A stretch of DNA of 64,000 nucleotides from Clostridium aestuarii (GCF_026735135.1 NZ_JAPQER010000002.1:372001-436000), one strand, 5' to 3'. Positions 7,013 through 17,689 are shown, counted from the stretch's first letter. Program-made: numbers and translations. Notes: generated by a model not told the origin, from the letters alone.

Positions 7013-7123
7013 TTATACCAATGAAATTACAATCTTAGTTTCATTAGCTTTATCTACTATATCTTTGGCACAGCTCACTACCGTTGAAAATTCTTTTGAA
7101 TCTTTTTTAATTTTTATATTAAA
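7013..7123 (-). pseudogene. Possible gene remnant
   Basis: The minus strand has an open frame of about 36 codons ending in TAA at 7013-7015, which includes KDSKEFSTVVSCAKDIVDKA. It has no usable start codon or ribosome binding site, and a stop lies just upstream. The residue composition looks protein-like, so it may be the tail of a lost gene. I cannot assign a family. Confidence 0.25.
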
Positions 7124-7188
7124 TTATAAAAATTAAAATTTAGGAGAAAATATAATTTGAATAATATAATAAAAGTGAGGAAAAAAAC

Positions 7189-7827
7189 ATGAAAAAAACA
7201 TCTAAAATACTATTTTCAATTATTACATTGTTTGTTTCATTAAGCTTTAAATGTATAGCGTTTGCACAACCTATGCAGTATACTACATTTGATTATGTAG
7301 TAAAACAAGGAGATAGTCTATGGAAAATTGCAGTGAAATATGAAGTGGGCGTATCAGAGCTTACAAGCTATAATCCACAAATAGTTGACCCAAGTTTGAT
7401 TTATCCTAACCAAGTTATTAAAATTCCTAGCTTAGATGAAATAAAAAAATTAGAACACGAGGTAGTTAAACTAGTAAATGTAGAGAGATCTAAACAAGGA
7501 TTAAAACCTTTAAAAGAAAATTGGCAGTTATCAAGAGTATCTAGATATAAATCTCAAGATATGGTAGATAAAAATTATTTTTCACATACTTCACCTACTT
7601 ATGGTTCTCCTTTTAAAATGATTAAAGATTTTGGTGTTTCTTATAGAACAGCAGGAGAAAATATAGCCTATGGACAAACAACACCAACAGCGGTAATGAA
7701 GTCGTGGATGAATTCTACAGGTCATAGACAAAATATATTGAATCCTAATTTTTCTCAAATAGGAGTAGGTGTTGCACGAAATAAACAAGGACAATTATAT
7801 TGGACACAAATGTTTATTGGTTGGTAA
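7189..7827 (+). CDS. Secreted LysM-CAP domain protein, SafA/YkwD-like
   Basis: A 212-residue exported protein. Residues 1-26 are a signal peptide (MKKTSKILFSIITLFVSL, with likely cleavage after AFA). A single LysM domain (about 34-78; YVVKQGDSLWKIAVKYEVG) should bind peptidoglycan or the spore cortex. A CAP/SCP domain fills about 88-212, with the typical HTSPTYGSPF, AGENIAYG and STGHRQNILNPNFSQIGVG motifs. Clostridial and bacillar proteins of this design (YkwD; the LysM part resembles SafA) are cell-wall or spore-associated, with an undefined biochemical role for the CAP part. GTGAGG lies upstream of the ATG. It is a single gene with no obvious operon partner. Confidence 0.88.
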   Translation: MKKTSKILFSIITLFVSLSFKCIAFAQPMQYTTFDYVVKQGDSLWKIAVKYEVGVSELTSYNPQIVDPSLIYPNQVIKIPSLDEIKKLEHEVVKLVNVERSKQGLKPLKENWQLSRVSRYKSQDMVDKNYFSHTSPTYGSPFKMIKDFGVSYRTAGENIAYGQTTPTAVMKSWMNSTGHRQNILNPNFSQIGVGVARNKQGQLYWTQMFIGW

Positions 7828-7961
7828 TTAATTTTAATGATATAAGGCTTTAGCTTTATATCATTTTTATTTCAAAAAGTAGTTGAAAAAATCAGAAAAT
7901 ATTGTATTATAAGATTAATTGAAATTTAATTTAAATTAAGAAAAAGGAGGATAAGAGTATT

Positions 7962-8471
7962 ATGTTAAGTTATTTATTTATATTTTTTGCAAAAATAATA
8001 GAGGTTTCACTTACTACTGTAAGAACTGTATTTATAACTAGAGGAGAAAAATTATATGCTGCAATAATAGGCTTTTTTGAAGTTTCATTATGGCTTTATG
8101 TTATTGGAAGTGTACTTACAGGTATACAGGAAGACCCTGCAAAGATGGTTGTTTATGCACTAGGTTTTGCTTGTGGAAATTATATAGGGTGTACTATTGA
8201 AGATAAACTCGCGATAGGAGTTTTAACTATCAATGTGATAGTAACAGAAGAACAAAGTACAGATATTGTTAAAATGCTTAGAGAACATAAAATTGGTGTT
8301 ACGGTAGTTGCTGCAGAAGGTATAAATACAAAAAGAAAACTATTAATTATTCATGCAAAACGAAAAAGAAAAAATGAAATAATTAGACTTATTGAAAGTA
8401 CAAATATATCTCCTGTAATATCCATAAATGATACAAAAACTGTTTATGGTGGCTACGGACTAAGAAAATAA
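7962..8471 (+). CDS. UPF0316/DUF2179 membrane protein, YebE-like
   Basis: A 169-residue protein. The first 85 residues have about three hydrophobic segments (YLFIFFAKIIEVSLTTV, YAAIIGFFEVSLWLYVIG and MVVYALGFACGNYIG). The remainder is a soluble DUF2179 domain (TINVIVTEEQ to the end), as in the UPF0316 family. The family's function is not established. AAGGAGG lies upstream of the ATG. The gene converges with the DUF1836 gene on an inverted repeat at 8525-8615. Confidence 0.85.
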   Translation: MLSYLFIFFAKIIEVSLTTVRTVFITRGEKLYAAIIGFFEVSLWLYVIGSVLTGIQEDPAKMVVYALGFACGNYIGCTIEDKLAIGVLTINVIVTEEQSTDIVKMLREHKIGVTVVAAEGINTKRKLLIIHAKRKRKNEIIRLIESTNISPVISINDTKTVYGGYGLRK

Positions 8472-8524
8472 ATATAATAATGTAAGATTTGATTATATAT
8501 TTTAAATTTTGTTTATTTAAAAGT

Positions 8525-8615
8525 ACTGTCTCAAAATAGATTTTATATACAATATACTGATTTATAATATAAAAATCATATAGTGTATTGTGTTTTTTCT
8601 TTATTTTGAGACAGT
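8525..8615. repeat. 91-bp inverted-repeat element, MITE-like or bidirectional terminator
   Basis: The perfect 14-bp arms ACTGTCTCAAAATA and TATTTTGAGACAGT bound an AT-rich 63-bp core whose inner part is itself imperfectly self-complementary. Ends of the GTCTCAAAAT type are common on insertion sequences and their non-autonomous derivatives. It sits between the convergent genes at 7962-8471 and 8619-9209, where it could also end both transcripts. No clear target-site duplication is visible. Confidence 0.5.
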
Positions 8616-8618
8616 TCT

Positions 8619-9209
8619 TTATATATTGTTTATAAAATATTCATCTATAATTTTTTCTGCAATTCTTTTTTTTGTGTTTGCTTCATTTATAAGAGTTAAA
8701 ACTGTAATTAACATTTGTGATAAATCTATATGTTCTTTATTTAGGGTGTTTGTATTTTCTGTAATTAACTCTAATTTTTCTTTTAATTCTTTAGAAATAT
8801 TATCAGTGTCTATTTTTTTTATTTTTGAAAATGATTCGTAAATTTTATCAATTTCAATATCATTTTTTTCATCTAAATTTTCTATTAAAACACTAAATAA
8901 AGAAGCTATATCATTTATAGATAAGCTTTGTTTTAGATTATATATAAGTATTAGTAGAATAATATGTTCTCTAGTGTATTTTTTCTTATTCGGACGCATA
9001 AGTATTTTAGCTTTAGTATAATTATTTATCATTGTTTTAGTTAAGATTTTGTCATTTTCAGTTCGTTTCAAATGAGCTAATTTATTATCAAAAAGAGTTA
9101 TAACCTGATCCATATATAAATCAAGAGAGGGAATATCGGAAAGGTTAATATCTTTATCTAAAGAAAGTTGTTGAATAAGTGATACTATTTCATTTTCAGT
9201 AAATTCCAT
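8619..9209 (-). CDS. DUF1836 domain-containing protein
   Basis: A 196-residue soluble helical protein of the DUF1836 family. The recognisable stretches are IPSLDLYMDQVITLFD, ILTKTMINNYTKAKIL and YTREHIILLILIYNLKQ in the first 120 residues, which look like a MerR-type or winged-helix DNA-binding region. A variable acidic C-terminal half follows. Members are thought to be transcription regulators, but targets are not known. The start is the ATG at 9209 after an AGGAGTG site. It stands alone on the minus strand. Confidence 0.82.
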   Translation of the reverse strand: MEFTENEIVSLIQQLSLDKDINLSDIPSLDLYMDQVITLFDNKLAHLKRTENDKILTKTMINNYTKAKILMRPNKKKYTREHIILLILIYNLKQSLSINDIASLFSVLIENLDEKNDIEIDKIYESFSKIKKIDTDNISKELKEKLELITENTNTLNKEHIDLSQMLITVLTLINEANTKKRIAEKIIDEYFINNI

Positions 9210-9270
9210 AAAAACACTCCTAATTTTTAAGTTATTTTAGATAAATATTATCATATGCATAAAAACATTT

Positions 9271-9469
9271 CAATATATAGTATTCAAAACCACGTGTTGT
9301 AATATGGATATTAATAGATATTGTAAGTAATATAAACTATAAGTAATATAAATTTGCTTTTTGAGGAAAAATAGGTATATATGGCAAGTATATTATATAT
9401 AACTATGTGATAAAATAAGAATATAACAACACATAGTATTTAAAACCATGTGTTGTTGTGGTGATATTA
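9271..9469. repeat. Duplicated 43-nt hairpin element upstream of the hemolysin III gene
   Basis: Two related stretches, 9271-9313 and 9427-9469, share the core TAGTATT(C/T)AAAACCA and end in GATATTA. In the second, AACAACACAT pairs perfectly with ATGTGTTGTT around a 13-nt loop; the first keeps most of the pairing through G-U pairs. The 156-nt gap between them is AT-rich and has an internal 12-nt direct repeat (AAGTAATATAAA at 9325 and 9340). I see no other features in this 296-bp spacer. Confidence 0.5.
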
Positions 9470-9505
9470 GAATAATATGATTATAAAAAATGGGAGTGAG
9501 TATAC

Positions 9506-10156
9506 ATGAAAAACATATTTAGAGAACCCGTAAGTGGATTAACTCATTTATTTGGAGCCATAATTTCTTTGGTTGGTATGATATTAATTATACGTTATGA
9601 GTGCGCAATACCTAATTCATCAAAATTAGGGTTAATAGCGGTTATTATATTTGGATTAAGTCTTATATTTCTTTATACAGCAAGTTCTGTTTATCACTTA
9701 GTAAAATCTTCGGATAAAGTTATTAGTGTGTTAAGGAAACTAGATCACTCTATGATTTATGTGCTAATAGCAGGAACATATACGCCTATATGTCTCATTG
9801 CTTTAGAAGGAACATTAAGGTGGGTGGCTTTTTTAACTATATGGTCATTAGCGATAATTGGAGTATCATTTAAAATGGTTTGGTTTAACTGTCCAAGAAA
9901 GCTTTCAACATTTTTTTATGTATTAATGGGATGGTTAGCAGTATTTTTAATTTATCCACTTTCAAAGACAATTAGTATTAACGGACTTATGTGGTTATTA
10001 CTTGGTGGAATACTATATACTCTAGGAGCGGTTATATATGCTGTGAAATGGCCAAGAATAAAATCTGAAATGTTTGGATTTCATGAAATATTTCATTTGT
10101 TTGTGCTTGGTGGAAGCTTTTGTCATTACCTTATGATTTTTAAATATGTTTTATAA
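9506..10156 (+). CDS. trhA: Hemolysin III / PAQR family membrane protein
   Basis: A 216-residue, seven-helix membrane protein of the hemolysin III (YqfA/TrhA, PAQR-related) family. The zinc-ligand motifs are present: PVSGLTHLFGA near the N-terminus, SSVYHL (about 53-58), LDHSMIYVLIAGTYTP (about 75-90) and HEIFHLFVLGGSFCHYL near the C-terminus. Members influence membrane fluidity and lipid homeostasis; haemolytic activity is only reported for some and should not be assumed. GGGAGTGAG lies 5 nt upstream of the ATG. It is monocistronic, with a terminator at 10189-10216. Confidence 0.88.
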   Translation: MKNIFREPVSGLTHLFGAIISLVGMILIIRYECAIPNSSKLGLIAVIIFGLSLIFLYTASSVYHLVKSSDKVISVLRKLDHSMIYVLIAGTYTPICLIALEGTLRWVAFLTIWSLAIIGVSFKMVWFNCPRKLSTFFYVLMGWLAVFLIYPLSKTISINGLMWLLLGGILYTLGAVIYAVKWPRIKSEMFGFHEIFHLFVLGGSFCHYLMIFKYVL

Positions 10157-10188
10157 TAAAATATTGATAATCATATAAAAATATATTT

Positions 10189-10216
10189 AAGCAGCTTTTA
10201 AAGCTGCTTTTATTTT
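10189..10216 (+). terminator. Intrinsic terminator after the hemolysin III gene
   Basis: AAGCAGCTT and AAGCTGCTT form a 9-bp stem around TTA, followed by TTATTTTT. Confidence 0.85.
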
Positions 10217-10339
10217 TAAATTGTAATTGAAAAATAAATGTTTCTATGAATATATACTCTAGTTATGCTATAATATTGTGTTGTATAATAATTAAGAAAA
10301 TATACTTATAAATGTACTTATAAATGGAGGTTTTGGGAA

Positions 10340-11659
10340 TTGAATAAACATTTTTATTTACAAACTTATGGCTGTCAAATGAATGAAGAAGATTCAGAAA
10401 AAATATCTGGATTATTAAAAGGAATAGGATACTCAGTAACTGATAAAAAAGATGAAGCTGATGTAATTATTTTTAATACTTGTTGTGTCCGAGAAAATGC
10501 AGAACAAAAAGTTTATGGAAATTTAGGTGCATTAAAAGCTTTAAAAAGGGAAAAACCTGAATTGATAATAGTTGTATGTGGATGTATGGTTCAACAAGAG
10601 GGCATGGCTGAAAAGATAATTAAAAAATATCCACAGGTAGATATTATTACTGGAAGTTATAACTCATATAAACTTCCTGAGTATATTGAAAGGGTAAAAA
10701 AAGGTGGAAATTCAATAATTGAGATTTGGGATAAAGAAGGAAAAATAGTTGAAGATTTACCAATCGATAGGAAAAGTGACATAAAAGGGTTTGTTACTAT
10801 TATGTATGGATGTAATAATTTTTGTTCATATTGTATAGTTCCCTATGTAAGAGGAAGAGAGCGAAGTAGAAAATCTGAAAATATAATAAATGAAATCAAG
10901 GAATTAGTATCTAAGGGATATAAAGAAATTACTTTGCTTGGTCAAAATGTTAATTCTTATGGAAAAGGCTTAGATGAAGAAATTAATTTTGCGGGACTTT
11001 TAAGAAAAGTAAATGAAATCGAGGGCGTAGAAAGAATAAGATTTATGACTTCTCATCCTAAAGATTTATCTCAAGAATTAATTGATACAATAGCATCATG
11101 TGATAAAATATGTGAACATGTACATCTTCCTGTTCAATCTGGTTCAAGTAAAGTATTAAAAAAAATGAATAGAGTTTATGATAAAGAACATTATTTAGAT
11201 ATTGTTAGAAGAGTAAAAGAAGCTATTCCGAATGTAACTATTACGACAGATATTATTGTAGGTTTTCCAGGAGAAACAGAAGAAGATTTTGAAGAAACAT
11301 TAGATTTAGTAAAAAAAGTTGAATATGATTCAGCATTTACATTTTTGTATTCTATAAGAACTGGAACACCAGCAGCTGAACATAAAGAGCAGGTTGCAGA
11401 AGATGTTAAGCATAAAAGATTTAATAGATTAGTAGCAGTTGTTAATGAAATCGTTGCAAGAAAGAATAAAGAGTATGACGGAAAAGTTGTTGAAGTTTTA
11501 GTTGAAGGGCCAAGTAAAAATGATGAAACTAAACTTATGGGTAGAACTAGAACTAATAAGCTAGTGAATTTTGAAGGAGACTTTGACAATATTGGTAAAA
11601 TAGTTGATGTTAAAATAACTAAAGCTCAATCATTTTCATTAACAGGGAAAATAGTATAA
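10340..11659 (+). CDS. miaB: tRNA-2-methylthio-N6-dimethylallyladenosine synthase
   Basis: A 439-residue radical-SAM methylthiotransferase that adds the 2-methylthio group to i6A37 of tRNAs reading UNN codons. The N-terminal UPF0004 domain ([26 protein letters not shown]) carries three cluster-binding Cys. The radical-SAM motif is [20 protein letters not shown] (about 157-176), and a TRAM domain closes the protein (about 375-439). The start is a TTG at 10340 with GGAGG 9 nt upstream. It is the first gene of the miaB-mutS-mutL-miaA-hfq cluster; its partner MiaA (16342-17280) makes its substrate. A strong hairpin overlaps its last codons. Confidence 0.95.
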   Translation: MNKHFYLQTYGCQMNEEDSEKISGLLKGIGYSVTDKKDEADVIIFNTCCVRENAEQKVYGNLGALKALKREKPELIIVVCGCMVQQEGMAEKIIKKYPQVDIITGSYNSYKLPEYIERVKKGGNSIIEIWDKEGKIVEDLPIDRKSDIKGFVTIMYGCNNFCSYCIVPYVRGRERSRKSENIINEIKELVSKGYKEITLLGQNVNSYGKGLDEEINFAGLLRKVNEIEGVERIRFMTSHPKDLSQELIDTIASCDKICEHVHLPVQSGSSKVLKKMNRVYDKEHYLDIVRRVKEAIPNVTITTDIIVGFPGETEEDFEETLDLVKKVEYDSAFTFLYSIRTGTPAAEHKEQVAEDVKHKRFNRLVAVVNEIVARKNKEYDGKVVEVLVEGPSKNDETKLMGRTRTNKLVNFEGDFDNIGKIVDVKITKAQSFSLTGKIV

Positions 11660-11689
11660 AAAGCTCTTTTATAGAGCTTTTTATACTAT
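11651..11689 (+). terminator. 17-bp perfect hairpin overlapping the miaB 3' end
   Basis: ATAGTATAAAAAGCTCT (11651-11667) and its exact complement (11673-11689) flank TTTAT. The inner part (AAAAAGCTCT/AGAGCTTTTT) followed by Ts makes an intrinsic terminator. It ends only 9 nt before the mutS Shine-Dalgarno, so it can limit read-through from miaB into mutS. Confidence 0.75.
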
Positions 11690-11710
11690 TAAGAATAAGG
11701 AGGAATAGTA

Positions 11711-14356
11711 ATGGGGTTAACTCCTATGATGATACAATATTTAGAAGTTAAAGAGAGAAATAACGATTGCATTTTGTTTTTCAGGTTAGGCGATTTCTAT
11801 GAAATGTTTTTTGAAGATGCTGAGACTGCAGCAAGAGAGTTAGAATTAGTTTTAACAGGTAGAGAATGTGGATTGGATAAAAGAGCTCCTATGTGTGGAA
11901 TACCTTATCATTCTGCAAGTTCGTATATAAATAGATTAGTTAATAAAGGATATAAAGTTGCAATTTGTGAACAATTAGAGGATCCTTCTAAAGCAAAAGG
12001 AATTGTAAAAAGAGATGTAATAAAAATAATTACCCCAGGTACTTGTTCTGATACAGCTTTTTTGGAAGATACAAAAAATAACTACATAATGAGTTTATAC
12101 ATAGAAGACGAAAAAGCAGCAATGAGTTTTGCTGATATTTCTACTGGAGAATTTAAGTGCACATATACAAAATATAATATTTCGTGTGTTCTTGATGAAA
12201 TATCTAAGTTCATTCCTAGTGAAATAATTATTGAAAATGATATTGATATTAAAATAATAGATGCAATAAAAGAAAGATTTCAAATGTCATTTACTAAACG
12301 ACCAAACATCTTTTTTTCTAAAAAAGGGATTGAAAATTTAAAAAATCAGTTTCCTAATTTTGATATTAATAAATTTAATGACGTGTTAATTAAGGGGTGT
12401 AATGGACTTCTAAATTATATTATAGATACTCAAAAAACAATACTTACACATATTGATACAATTGAATATTATGATACGGTTGATTATTTAAGTATAGATA
12501 TTAATTCAAGAAGAAACCTAGAATTAACTGAAACTTTAAGCGAAAAATCTAAAAAAGGTTCATTGTTATGGGTTATAGATAAGACTAGTACTGCAATGGG
12601 CGCACGTATGCTTCGTAAATGGGTAGAACAACCTTTGATACAAAAAGAAAAAATTGTTAATCGTTTAGAGTCTGTTGAAGAAATAATGTCTAATCTTCCT
12701 TTATATGATGATTTAAAGGAACAACTAAGAGATATCTATGATATAGAAAGACTTGTTGGAAAGATTTCCACCAAAAGTGTTAATGCTAAGGAATTATTGT
12801 CATTAAAGAAATCTATAGAAAAACTACCCAAGATAAAAACTATTCTTGAGTCCTTTAATAGCGAGCTTTTAAAGAATATATGTTCTAAATTAGATTGTCT
12901 TGACGATATATATATTTTGTTGAATAAATCAATATTGGATAATCCTGCTCTATCAGTAAAAGAAGGTGGAATAATAAAGGAAGGATTCAGTAAAGAAGTT
13001 GATGAACTAAGAACTGCAAAAGCACATGGTAAAGAATGGATTGCTTCTCTTGAAAATGAAGAAAGAGAAGCAACGGGAATAAAGTCTTTAAAAGTAAAAT
13101 ACAATAGAATATTTGGATATTATATTGAAATAACTAAATCTAATTTGAGTTCAGTTCCACAAGATAGATATATTAGAAAGCAAACTTTAGCAAATTGTGA
13201 AAGATATGTTACTCCTGAGTTAAAAGAAGTAGAAGAAAAAATTTTGGGAGCACAAGAAAAGTTAATTGATATTGAATATGAGTTATTTGTTCAGATAAGA
13301 GAGAATATTGAAAAACATATTGATAGAATGAAAAAGAGTGCAAAATTAATATCTGAAATAGATTGTTTGAGTTCTCTTGCAATTGTAGCTCTTGAAAATA
13401 ATTACTGTAAGCCTGAAATTAATGTAATAGGTGAACTTTATATTGAAGAAGGTAGGCATCCGGTTGTTGAAAAAATGATTACTAGAAATAGTTTTGTTGC
13501 AAATGATACTATTATGGATAATACTGATAAACAATTATTACTTATTACAGGACCTAATATGGCAGGTAAGTCTACTTATATGAGACAAGTTGCTTTAATA
13601 AATATTTTAGCTCAAATAGGAAGTTTTGTTCCAGCAAAAAAAGCCTCTATAGTTATTTGTGATAAGATTTTCACTAGAATTGGAGCATCTGATGATTTGG
13701 CGCGTGGCAAAAGTACTTTTATGGTTGAAATGTGGGAAGTATCAAACATTTTAAATAATGCAACTAACAAAAGCCTTATTATACTAGATGAAGTTGGAAG
13801 AGGAACTAGCACCTATGATGGATTGAGTATTGCATGGGCTGTGATAGAGTATCTATGCAATAACAATGATCTTAGATGCAAAACTTTATTTGCAACTCAC
13901 TATCATGAATTAACTTCTTTAGAAGGTAAGATAAAAGGAGTTAAAAACTATTCAATAGCTGTAAAAAAAGTTGAAGATGATATAATTTTTCTAAGGAAGA
14001 TAATTGAAGGAGGAGCTGATGAATCTTACGGTATTGAGGTTGCAAAGCTTGCAGGAATTCCTAATGAAGTTATAGATAGAGCTAGAGAAATACTAAACAA
14101 TTTAGAAAATGAAAATATTCAAGTAAAAAATAGTACTAATCATAATGAACTAAAAGGTGAATACGTTAAAGAAACAGCTGTATCTATATTAGATAAACAA
14201 AAAAAAGAAAATAACGAAATCAAGCAAATAGGTTTTGAGGATATTGGTAAAGAAAAATTAATTGATGATATTGCTTCAATAGATATACTTAATATGACGC
14301 CTATGGAGGGATTTAATAAATTATATGATATAATTAAGAGGGTTAAAACATTATAA
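11711..14356 (+). CDS. mutS: DNA mismatch repair protein MutS
   Basis: An 881-residue MutS, full length for the family, that recognises mismatches and signals to MutL. The mismatch-binding motif [10 protein letters not shown] lies near residue 27-36 (Phe intercalates, with E two residues later). The ATPase Walker [13 protein letters not shown] is at about 615-626, followed by Walker [16 protein letters not shown] and ATHYHEL. The C-terminal helical dimerisation region ends [16 protein letters not shown] precedes the ATG. The next gene, mutL, starts 29 nt downstream, so the two are co-transcribed. Confidence 0.97.
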   Translation: MGLTPMMIQYLEVKERNNDCILFFRLGDFYEMFFEDAETAARELELVLTGRECGLDKRAPMCGIPYHSASSYINRLVNKGYKVAICEQLEDPSKAKGIVKRDVIKIITPGTCSDTAFLEDTKNNYIMSLYIEDEKAAMSFADISTGEFKCTYTKYNISCVLDEISKFIPSEIIIENDIDIKIIDAIKERFQMSFTKRPNIFFSKKGIENLKNQFPNFDINKFNDVLIKGCNGLLNYIIDTQKTILTHIDTIEYYDTVDYLSIDINSRRNLELTETLSEKSKKGSLLWVIDKTSTAMGARMLRKWVEQPLIQKEKIVNRLESVEEIMSNLPLYDDLKEQLRDIYDIERLVGKISTKSVNAKELLSLKKSIEKLPKIKTILESFNSELLKNICSKLDCLDDIYILLNKSILDNPALSVKEGGIIKEGFSKEVDELRTAKAHGKEWIASLENEEREATGIKSLKVKYNRIFGYYIEITKSNLSSVPQDRYIRKQTLANCERYVTPELKEVEEKILGAQEKLIDIEYELFVQIRENIEKHIDRMKKSAKLISEIDCLSSLAIVALENNYCKPEINVIGELYIEEGRHPVVEKMITRNSFVANDTIMDNTDKQLLLITGPNMAGKSTYMRQVALINILAQIGSFVPAKKASIVICDKIFTRIGASDDLARGKSTFMVEMWEVSNILNNATNKSLIILDEVGRGTSTYDGLSIAWAVIEYLCNNNDLRCKTLFATHYHELTSLEGKIKGVKNYSIAVKKVEDDIIFLRKIIEGGADESYGIEVAKLAGIPNEVIDRAREILNNLENENIQVKNSTNHNELKGEYVKETAVSILDKQKKENNEIKQIGFEDIGKEKLIDDIASIDILNMTPMEGFNKLYDIIKRVKTL

Positions 14357-14385
14357 ACTTTATAAGCTTTATAGAAGGTGATAAA

Positions 14386-16302
14386 TTGAAAAGAATTAAT
14401 CTGTTAAATAATGAAACTTCTAATAAAATAGCAGCAGGAGAAGTTGTTGAAAGACCTTCTTCTATTGTTAAAGAATTAATAGAGAATAGCATAGATGCTA
14501 ATGCTAAAAATATTACTATAGAAATTGTTGAAGGTGGAAAAACTAAAATTAAAATAACTGATGATGGTGAAGGAATACATCCTGATGATATAGAAAAAGC
14601 ATTTATGCCTCATGGAACTAGTAAAATATCTCGTATAGATGATATTTATTCAATAAGAACTTTTGGTTTTAGAGGAGAAGCCTTACCGAGTATTGCGGCT
14701 GTTTCTAATATAAGTTTAAAAAGTAGAACAACTGATATAGAATTTGGTAAGGAAATTCTTATATCTGGTGGAAAGATTGAATATATTAAAGATGTTGGTT
14801 GTAATATAGGTACAACTATTGAAGTGAACGATGTATTTTTTAACGTACCTGCGAGAAAAAAATTTTTAAAATCAACTCAAAGAGAATCAAGTTTGATTTC
14901 GAGTATAGTTAATAGACTCGCATTAGCCAACCATAACATCTCTTTTACATATTACAGTAATAATAAAAGATCACTTTCAACTTTTGAATCAAATGATGTA
15001 AAAGATACTATACGATCTGTATACGGTAAAAATGTATTTGAAAACATAATGAGTTTTGAAAAGCATGGAGATATTGCTTCTGCATATGGCTATATCGGGA
15101 ATGCTGAAATAAGTAGAGGAAGTAGAAATAATCAAAGTATATTTGTTAATAAAAGATATATTAAGAGTCCTCTTATTACAGCAGCTGTAGAAAATGCATT
15201 CAAATCTTTTTTAACAGTTAATAAACATCCTTTTTTTGTCTTATTTTTAGAAATATACCCTGAATTTATTGATGTAAATGTTCATCCTACAAAATCTGAA
15301 ATAAAATTTGAAGACGAAAGAATTATCTATAAATTAGTTTTTGATGCTGTACATAAAGCTATAGGTGAAAGTGTTAGAGATACTTTTGATATAGATACTG
15401 AGAGTATTGAATATAACTTTGAAGAAAAAAAAGTATCAACAGAAAATAACATTTCAGATTTGAAAGGTTCACAGTTAAATTCTGTTCAAATACCTATTGA
15501 TTTGAAAGGTAGTATAAAAAATTTAAATAGTAATTTAGAATTTAAAAAAGATGTTGACTACGTTAATGATGTAAAAAATGTACATGAATTTACAAAACAA
15601 AAACCAGAAGAAAATTTGCAAGAAAATAATATAAATCAAGATAAACAGCCTGCTTTTGATATTATTGCTGAAGAGAAATCTTCAAATTTTCCCAACAAAA
15701 GTGAAGAGCAAAAGACAGCTAAATTTTCTATGCTTAATATAATTGGTCAATTTAACAATACATATATTTTAGCGCAATCATCAAATGAATTTTATATGAT
15801 AGATCAGCATGCAGCACATGAAAAAGTATTGTTTGAGAAATATAAAAGTGAAATAGAGAATAGTGAAGTGGTTTCACAAATTTTAATTACTCCTGTTGTT
15901 TTGGAGTTGAGTTCTGATGATTATTCTTATTATGCAGAGCATGCAGAATTGTTTAAAGAAACTGGATTTAATATTGAAGACTTTGGTGAAGACACAATAA
16001 GTATACGTGAAGTGCCTATACTTTTAGGGAAAGCAGATGCAAAGAAGTTTTTCCTTGAGATTTTAGATAATATAAAAAATATGGGTACTGGCAAAACTAC
16101 TGAGGTTAAATATAATACAATTGCATCGCTTTCTTGTAAAGCTGCTATTAAAGCGAATCATTCTTTATCTATTGAGGAAATGTTGACTTTAATTGAGCAA
16201 TTAAGATATCTTGATGAACCTTTTAATTGTCCACATGGAAGACCTACGATAATAAAAATGTCTTTAAAGGATATTGAAAAAAAATTTAAAAGAATTCAAT
16301 AA
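14386..16302 (+). CDS. mutL: DNA mismatch repair endonuclease MutL
   Basis: A 638-residue MutL. The GHKL ATPase in the N-terminal third shows [17 protein letters not shown] and [12 protein letters not shown] low-complexity linker spans about 345-445. The C-terminal domain has the endonuclease motif [12 protein letters not shown] and the metal-binding CPHGRPT near the end, so this is a nicking MutL, as expected for a bacterium without MutH. The TTG start at 14386 follows GAAGGTGAT. It acts with MutS and the replication clamp. Confidence 0.96.
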   Translation: MKRINLLNNETSNKIAAGEVVERPSSIVKELIENSIDANAKNITIEIVEGGKTKIKITDDGEGIHPDDIEKAFMPHGTSKISRIDDIYSIRTFGFRGEALPSIAAVSNISLKSRTTDIEFGKEILISGGKIEYIKDVGCNIGTTIEVNDVFFNVPARKKFLKSTQRESSLISSIVNRLALANHNISFTYYSNNKRSLSTFESNDVKDTIRSVYGKNVFENIMSFEKHGDIASAYGYIGNAEISRGSRNNQSIFVNKRYIKSPLITAAVENAFKSFLTVNKHPFFVLFLEIYPEFIDVNVHPTKSEIKFEDERIIYKLVFDAVHKAIGESVRDTFDIDTESIEYNFEEKKVSTENNISDLKGSQLNSVQIPIDLKGSIKNLNSNLEFKKDVDYVNDVKNVHEFTKQKPEENLQENNINQDKQPAFDIIAEEKSSNFPNKSEEQKTAKFSMLNIIGQFNNTYILAQSSNEFYMIDQHAAHEKVLFEKYKSEIENSEVVSQILITPVVLELSSDDYSYYAEHAELFKETGFNIEDFGEDTISIREVPILLGKADAKKFFLEILDNIKNMGTGKTTEVKYNTIASLSCKAAIKANHSLSIEEMLTLIEQLRYLDEPFNCPHGRPTIIKMSLKDIEKKFKRIQ

Positions 16303-16341
16303 TATCATTATAATTATAATAGACGTTTAAGGAGGATATAG

Positions 16342-17280
16342 ATGAAGAAAAACTTATTTATTCTTGCCGGACCTACAGCTGTTGGGAAAACGGAGATTTC
16401 TATAAAATTAGCTCAAAAGCTAAATGGTGAAATAATATCTGCAGATTCAATGCAGATATACAAACATATGGATATCGGTTCTGCTAAAATTAGAGAAGAT
16501 GAAAAACAGGGGATTTCTCATTATGTTATAGATTTTGTCGATCCCCATCAAGAATTTAGTGTTGTAGATTTTAAAAATGAAGCAACTAAAGCTATTGATA
16601 AAATTTGTACTAAAAATAAATTACCAATGATAGTTGGTGGAACAGGATTTTATATTGATTCATTAATATTTAATTATGATTATGCTAATAGTCACAAAGA
16701 TGACTCATATAGAGAATATTTGAAAAGTTTAGCTGTGGAAAATGGAAGAGAATATATTCATGGATTACTTCGTGATATAGATCAAGAATCATTTGAAAAA
16801 TTATATCCTAATGATTTAAAAAGGGTTATTAGAGCATTAGAAGTATATAAACTTACAGGAAAAACAATTAGTGAGTATAATGCTGAGCAAGATATTTATA
16901 ATATCCCTTATAACGTTTATTATTTCGTTCTTAATATTGATAGAGCTAAATTATATGAAAGAATTAATAAAAGAGTAGATATAATGATGGAAAATGGATT
17001 GATAAACGAAGTTATAAAGTTAAAAGAAATGGGCTGTACTTCTGATATGCAATCTATGAAAGGAATAGGATATAAAGAAATACTTTATTACCTTGATGGA
17101 AAAATCACACTTGATGAAGCTGTAGAAATGATAAAAAAAGGAAGCAGAAATTATGCTAAACGTCAGCTTACATGGTTTAGAAAAGATAAACGAGTAATAT
17201 GGATAGATAAAGATAAATATAAAAATGATGATGAAATTATAAATATGATTTTTAATAAGGTCAATACGTTAAATGGATAG
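16342..17280 (+). CDS. miaA: tRNA dimethylallyltransferase
   Basis: A 312-residue enzyme transferring dimethylallyl from DMAPP to A37 of tRNA, the step before MiaB. The P-loop GPTAVGKTE is at about 9-17, [18 protein letters not shown] follows, then [10 protein letters not shown], and [14 protein letters not shown] is near the C-terminus. AAGGAGGATATAG precedes the ATG. Its substrate DMAPP comes from the MEP pathway, two enzymes of which (dxr, ispG) are encoded in this window. It is co-directional with mutL (40-nt gap) and hfq. Confidence 0.96.
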   Translation: MKKNLFILAGPTAVGKTEISIKLAQKLNGEIISADSMQIYKHMDIGSAKIREDEKQGISHYVIDFVDPHQEFSVVDFKNEATKAIDKICTKNKLPMIVGGTGFYIDSLIFNYDYANSHKDDSYREYLKSLAVENGREYIHGLLRDIDQESFEKLYPNDLKRVIRALEVYKLTGKTISEYNAEQDIYNIPYNVYYFVLNIDRAKLYERINKRVDIMMENGLINEVIKLKEMGCTSDMQSMKGIGYKEILYYLDGKITLDEAVEMIKKGSRNYAKRQLTWFRKDKRVIWIDKDKYKNDDEIINMIFNKVNTLNG

Positions 17281-17358
17281 CTTAATTGTTTAAAATAAAT
17301 AGAGGATTTTATTTGTTTTTATAGAATAATATTATAAAAGAGTGGAGGGGAATTAAGC

Positions 17359-17595
17359 ATGAATAAAACATTAAATAATTTACAAGATTTATTTTTAAAT
17401 AATGCGAGAAAAAATAAGATACCTGTAACTATATATTTAACAAATGGTTTTCAAATTAAAGGGAATGTAAAAGGATTCGATAGTTTTACAGTTATTCTTG
17501 ATAATGATGGAAAACAAATGATGATATATAAGCATGCCGTTTCTACAATAATGCCTGTAAAACCGATTTTATTTACAGGAGAAAATAATAACTAA
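17359..17595 (+). CDS. hfq: RNA chaperone Hfq
   Basis: A 78-residue Sm-fold protein. The Sm1 region ([20 protein letters not shown], then [19 protein letters not shown]) and the Sm2 motif (YKHAVSTI) are intact, matching the YKHA signature of Hfq. It forms a hexameric ring that binds small RNAs and A-rich tracts. The customary position after miaA supports the call. AGTGGAGGGGAA precedes the ATG, and a strong terminator starts at its stop codon. Confidence 0.95.
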   Translation: MNKTLNNLQDLFLNNARKNKIPVTIYLTNGFQIKGNVKGFDSFTVILDNDGKQMMIYKHAVSTIMPVKPILFTGENNN

Positions 17596-17626
17596 AAATA
17601 GGCAATTAGTTGCCTATTTTTTTTTT
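17594..17626 (+). terminator. Intrinsic terminator after hfq
   Basis: AAAAATAGGCAA and TTGCCTATTTTT pair around TTAG, with a run of Ts. It overlaps the hfq stop codon and closes the miaB-hfq unit. Confidence 0.9.
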
Positions 17627-17689
17627 ATATGTTAAGATATTTAGTGGTTCTTAGAAATTTATTTTCCTATATTTTGGAGGTTTATGCAC

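Noticed and set aside
2100..7020. Integron gene-cassette array
   Set aside because: The spacers lack the GTTRRRY/RYYYAAC attC core and no integron integrase is present. The recombinase at 20221 is of Xer type and far away.
9271..9469. Possible CRISPR remnant
   Set aside because: Only two diverged repeats, 156 nt apart, with no cas genes; they look like regulatory hairpins.
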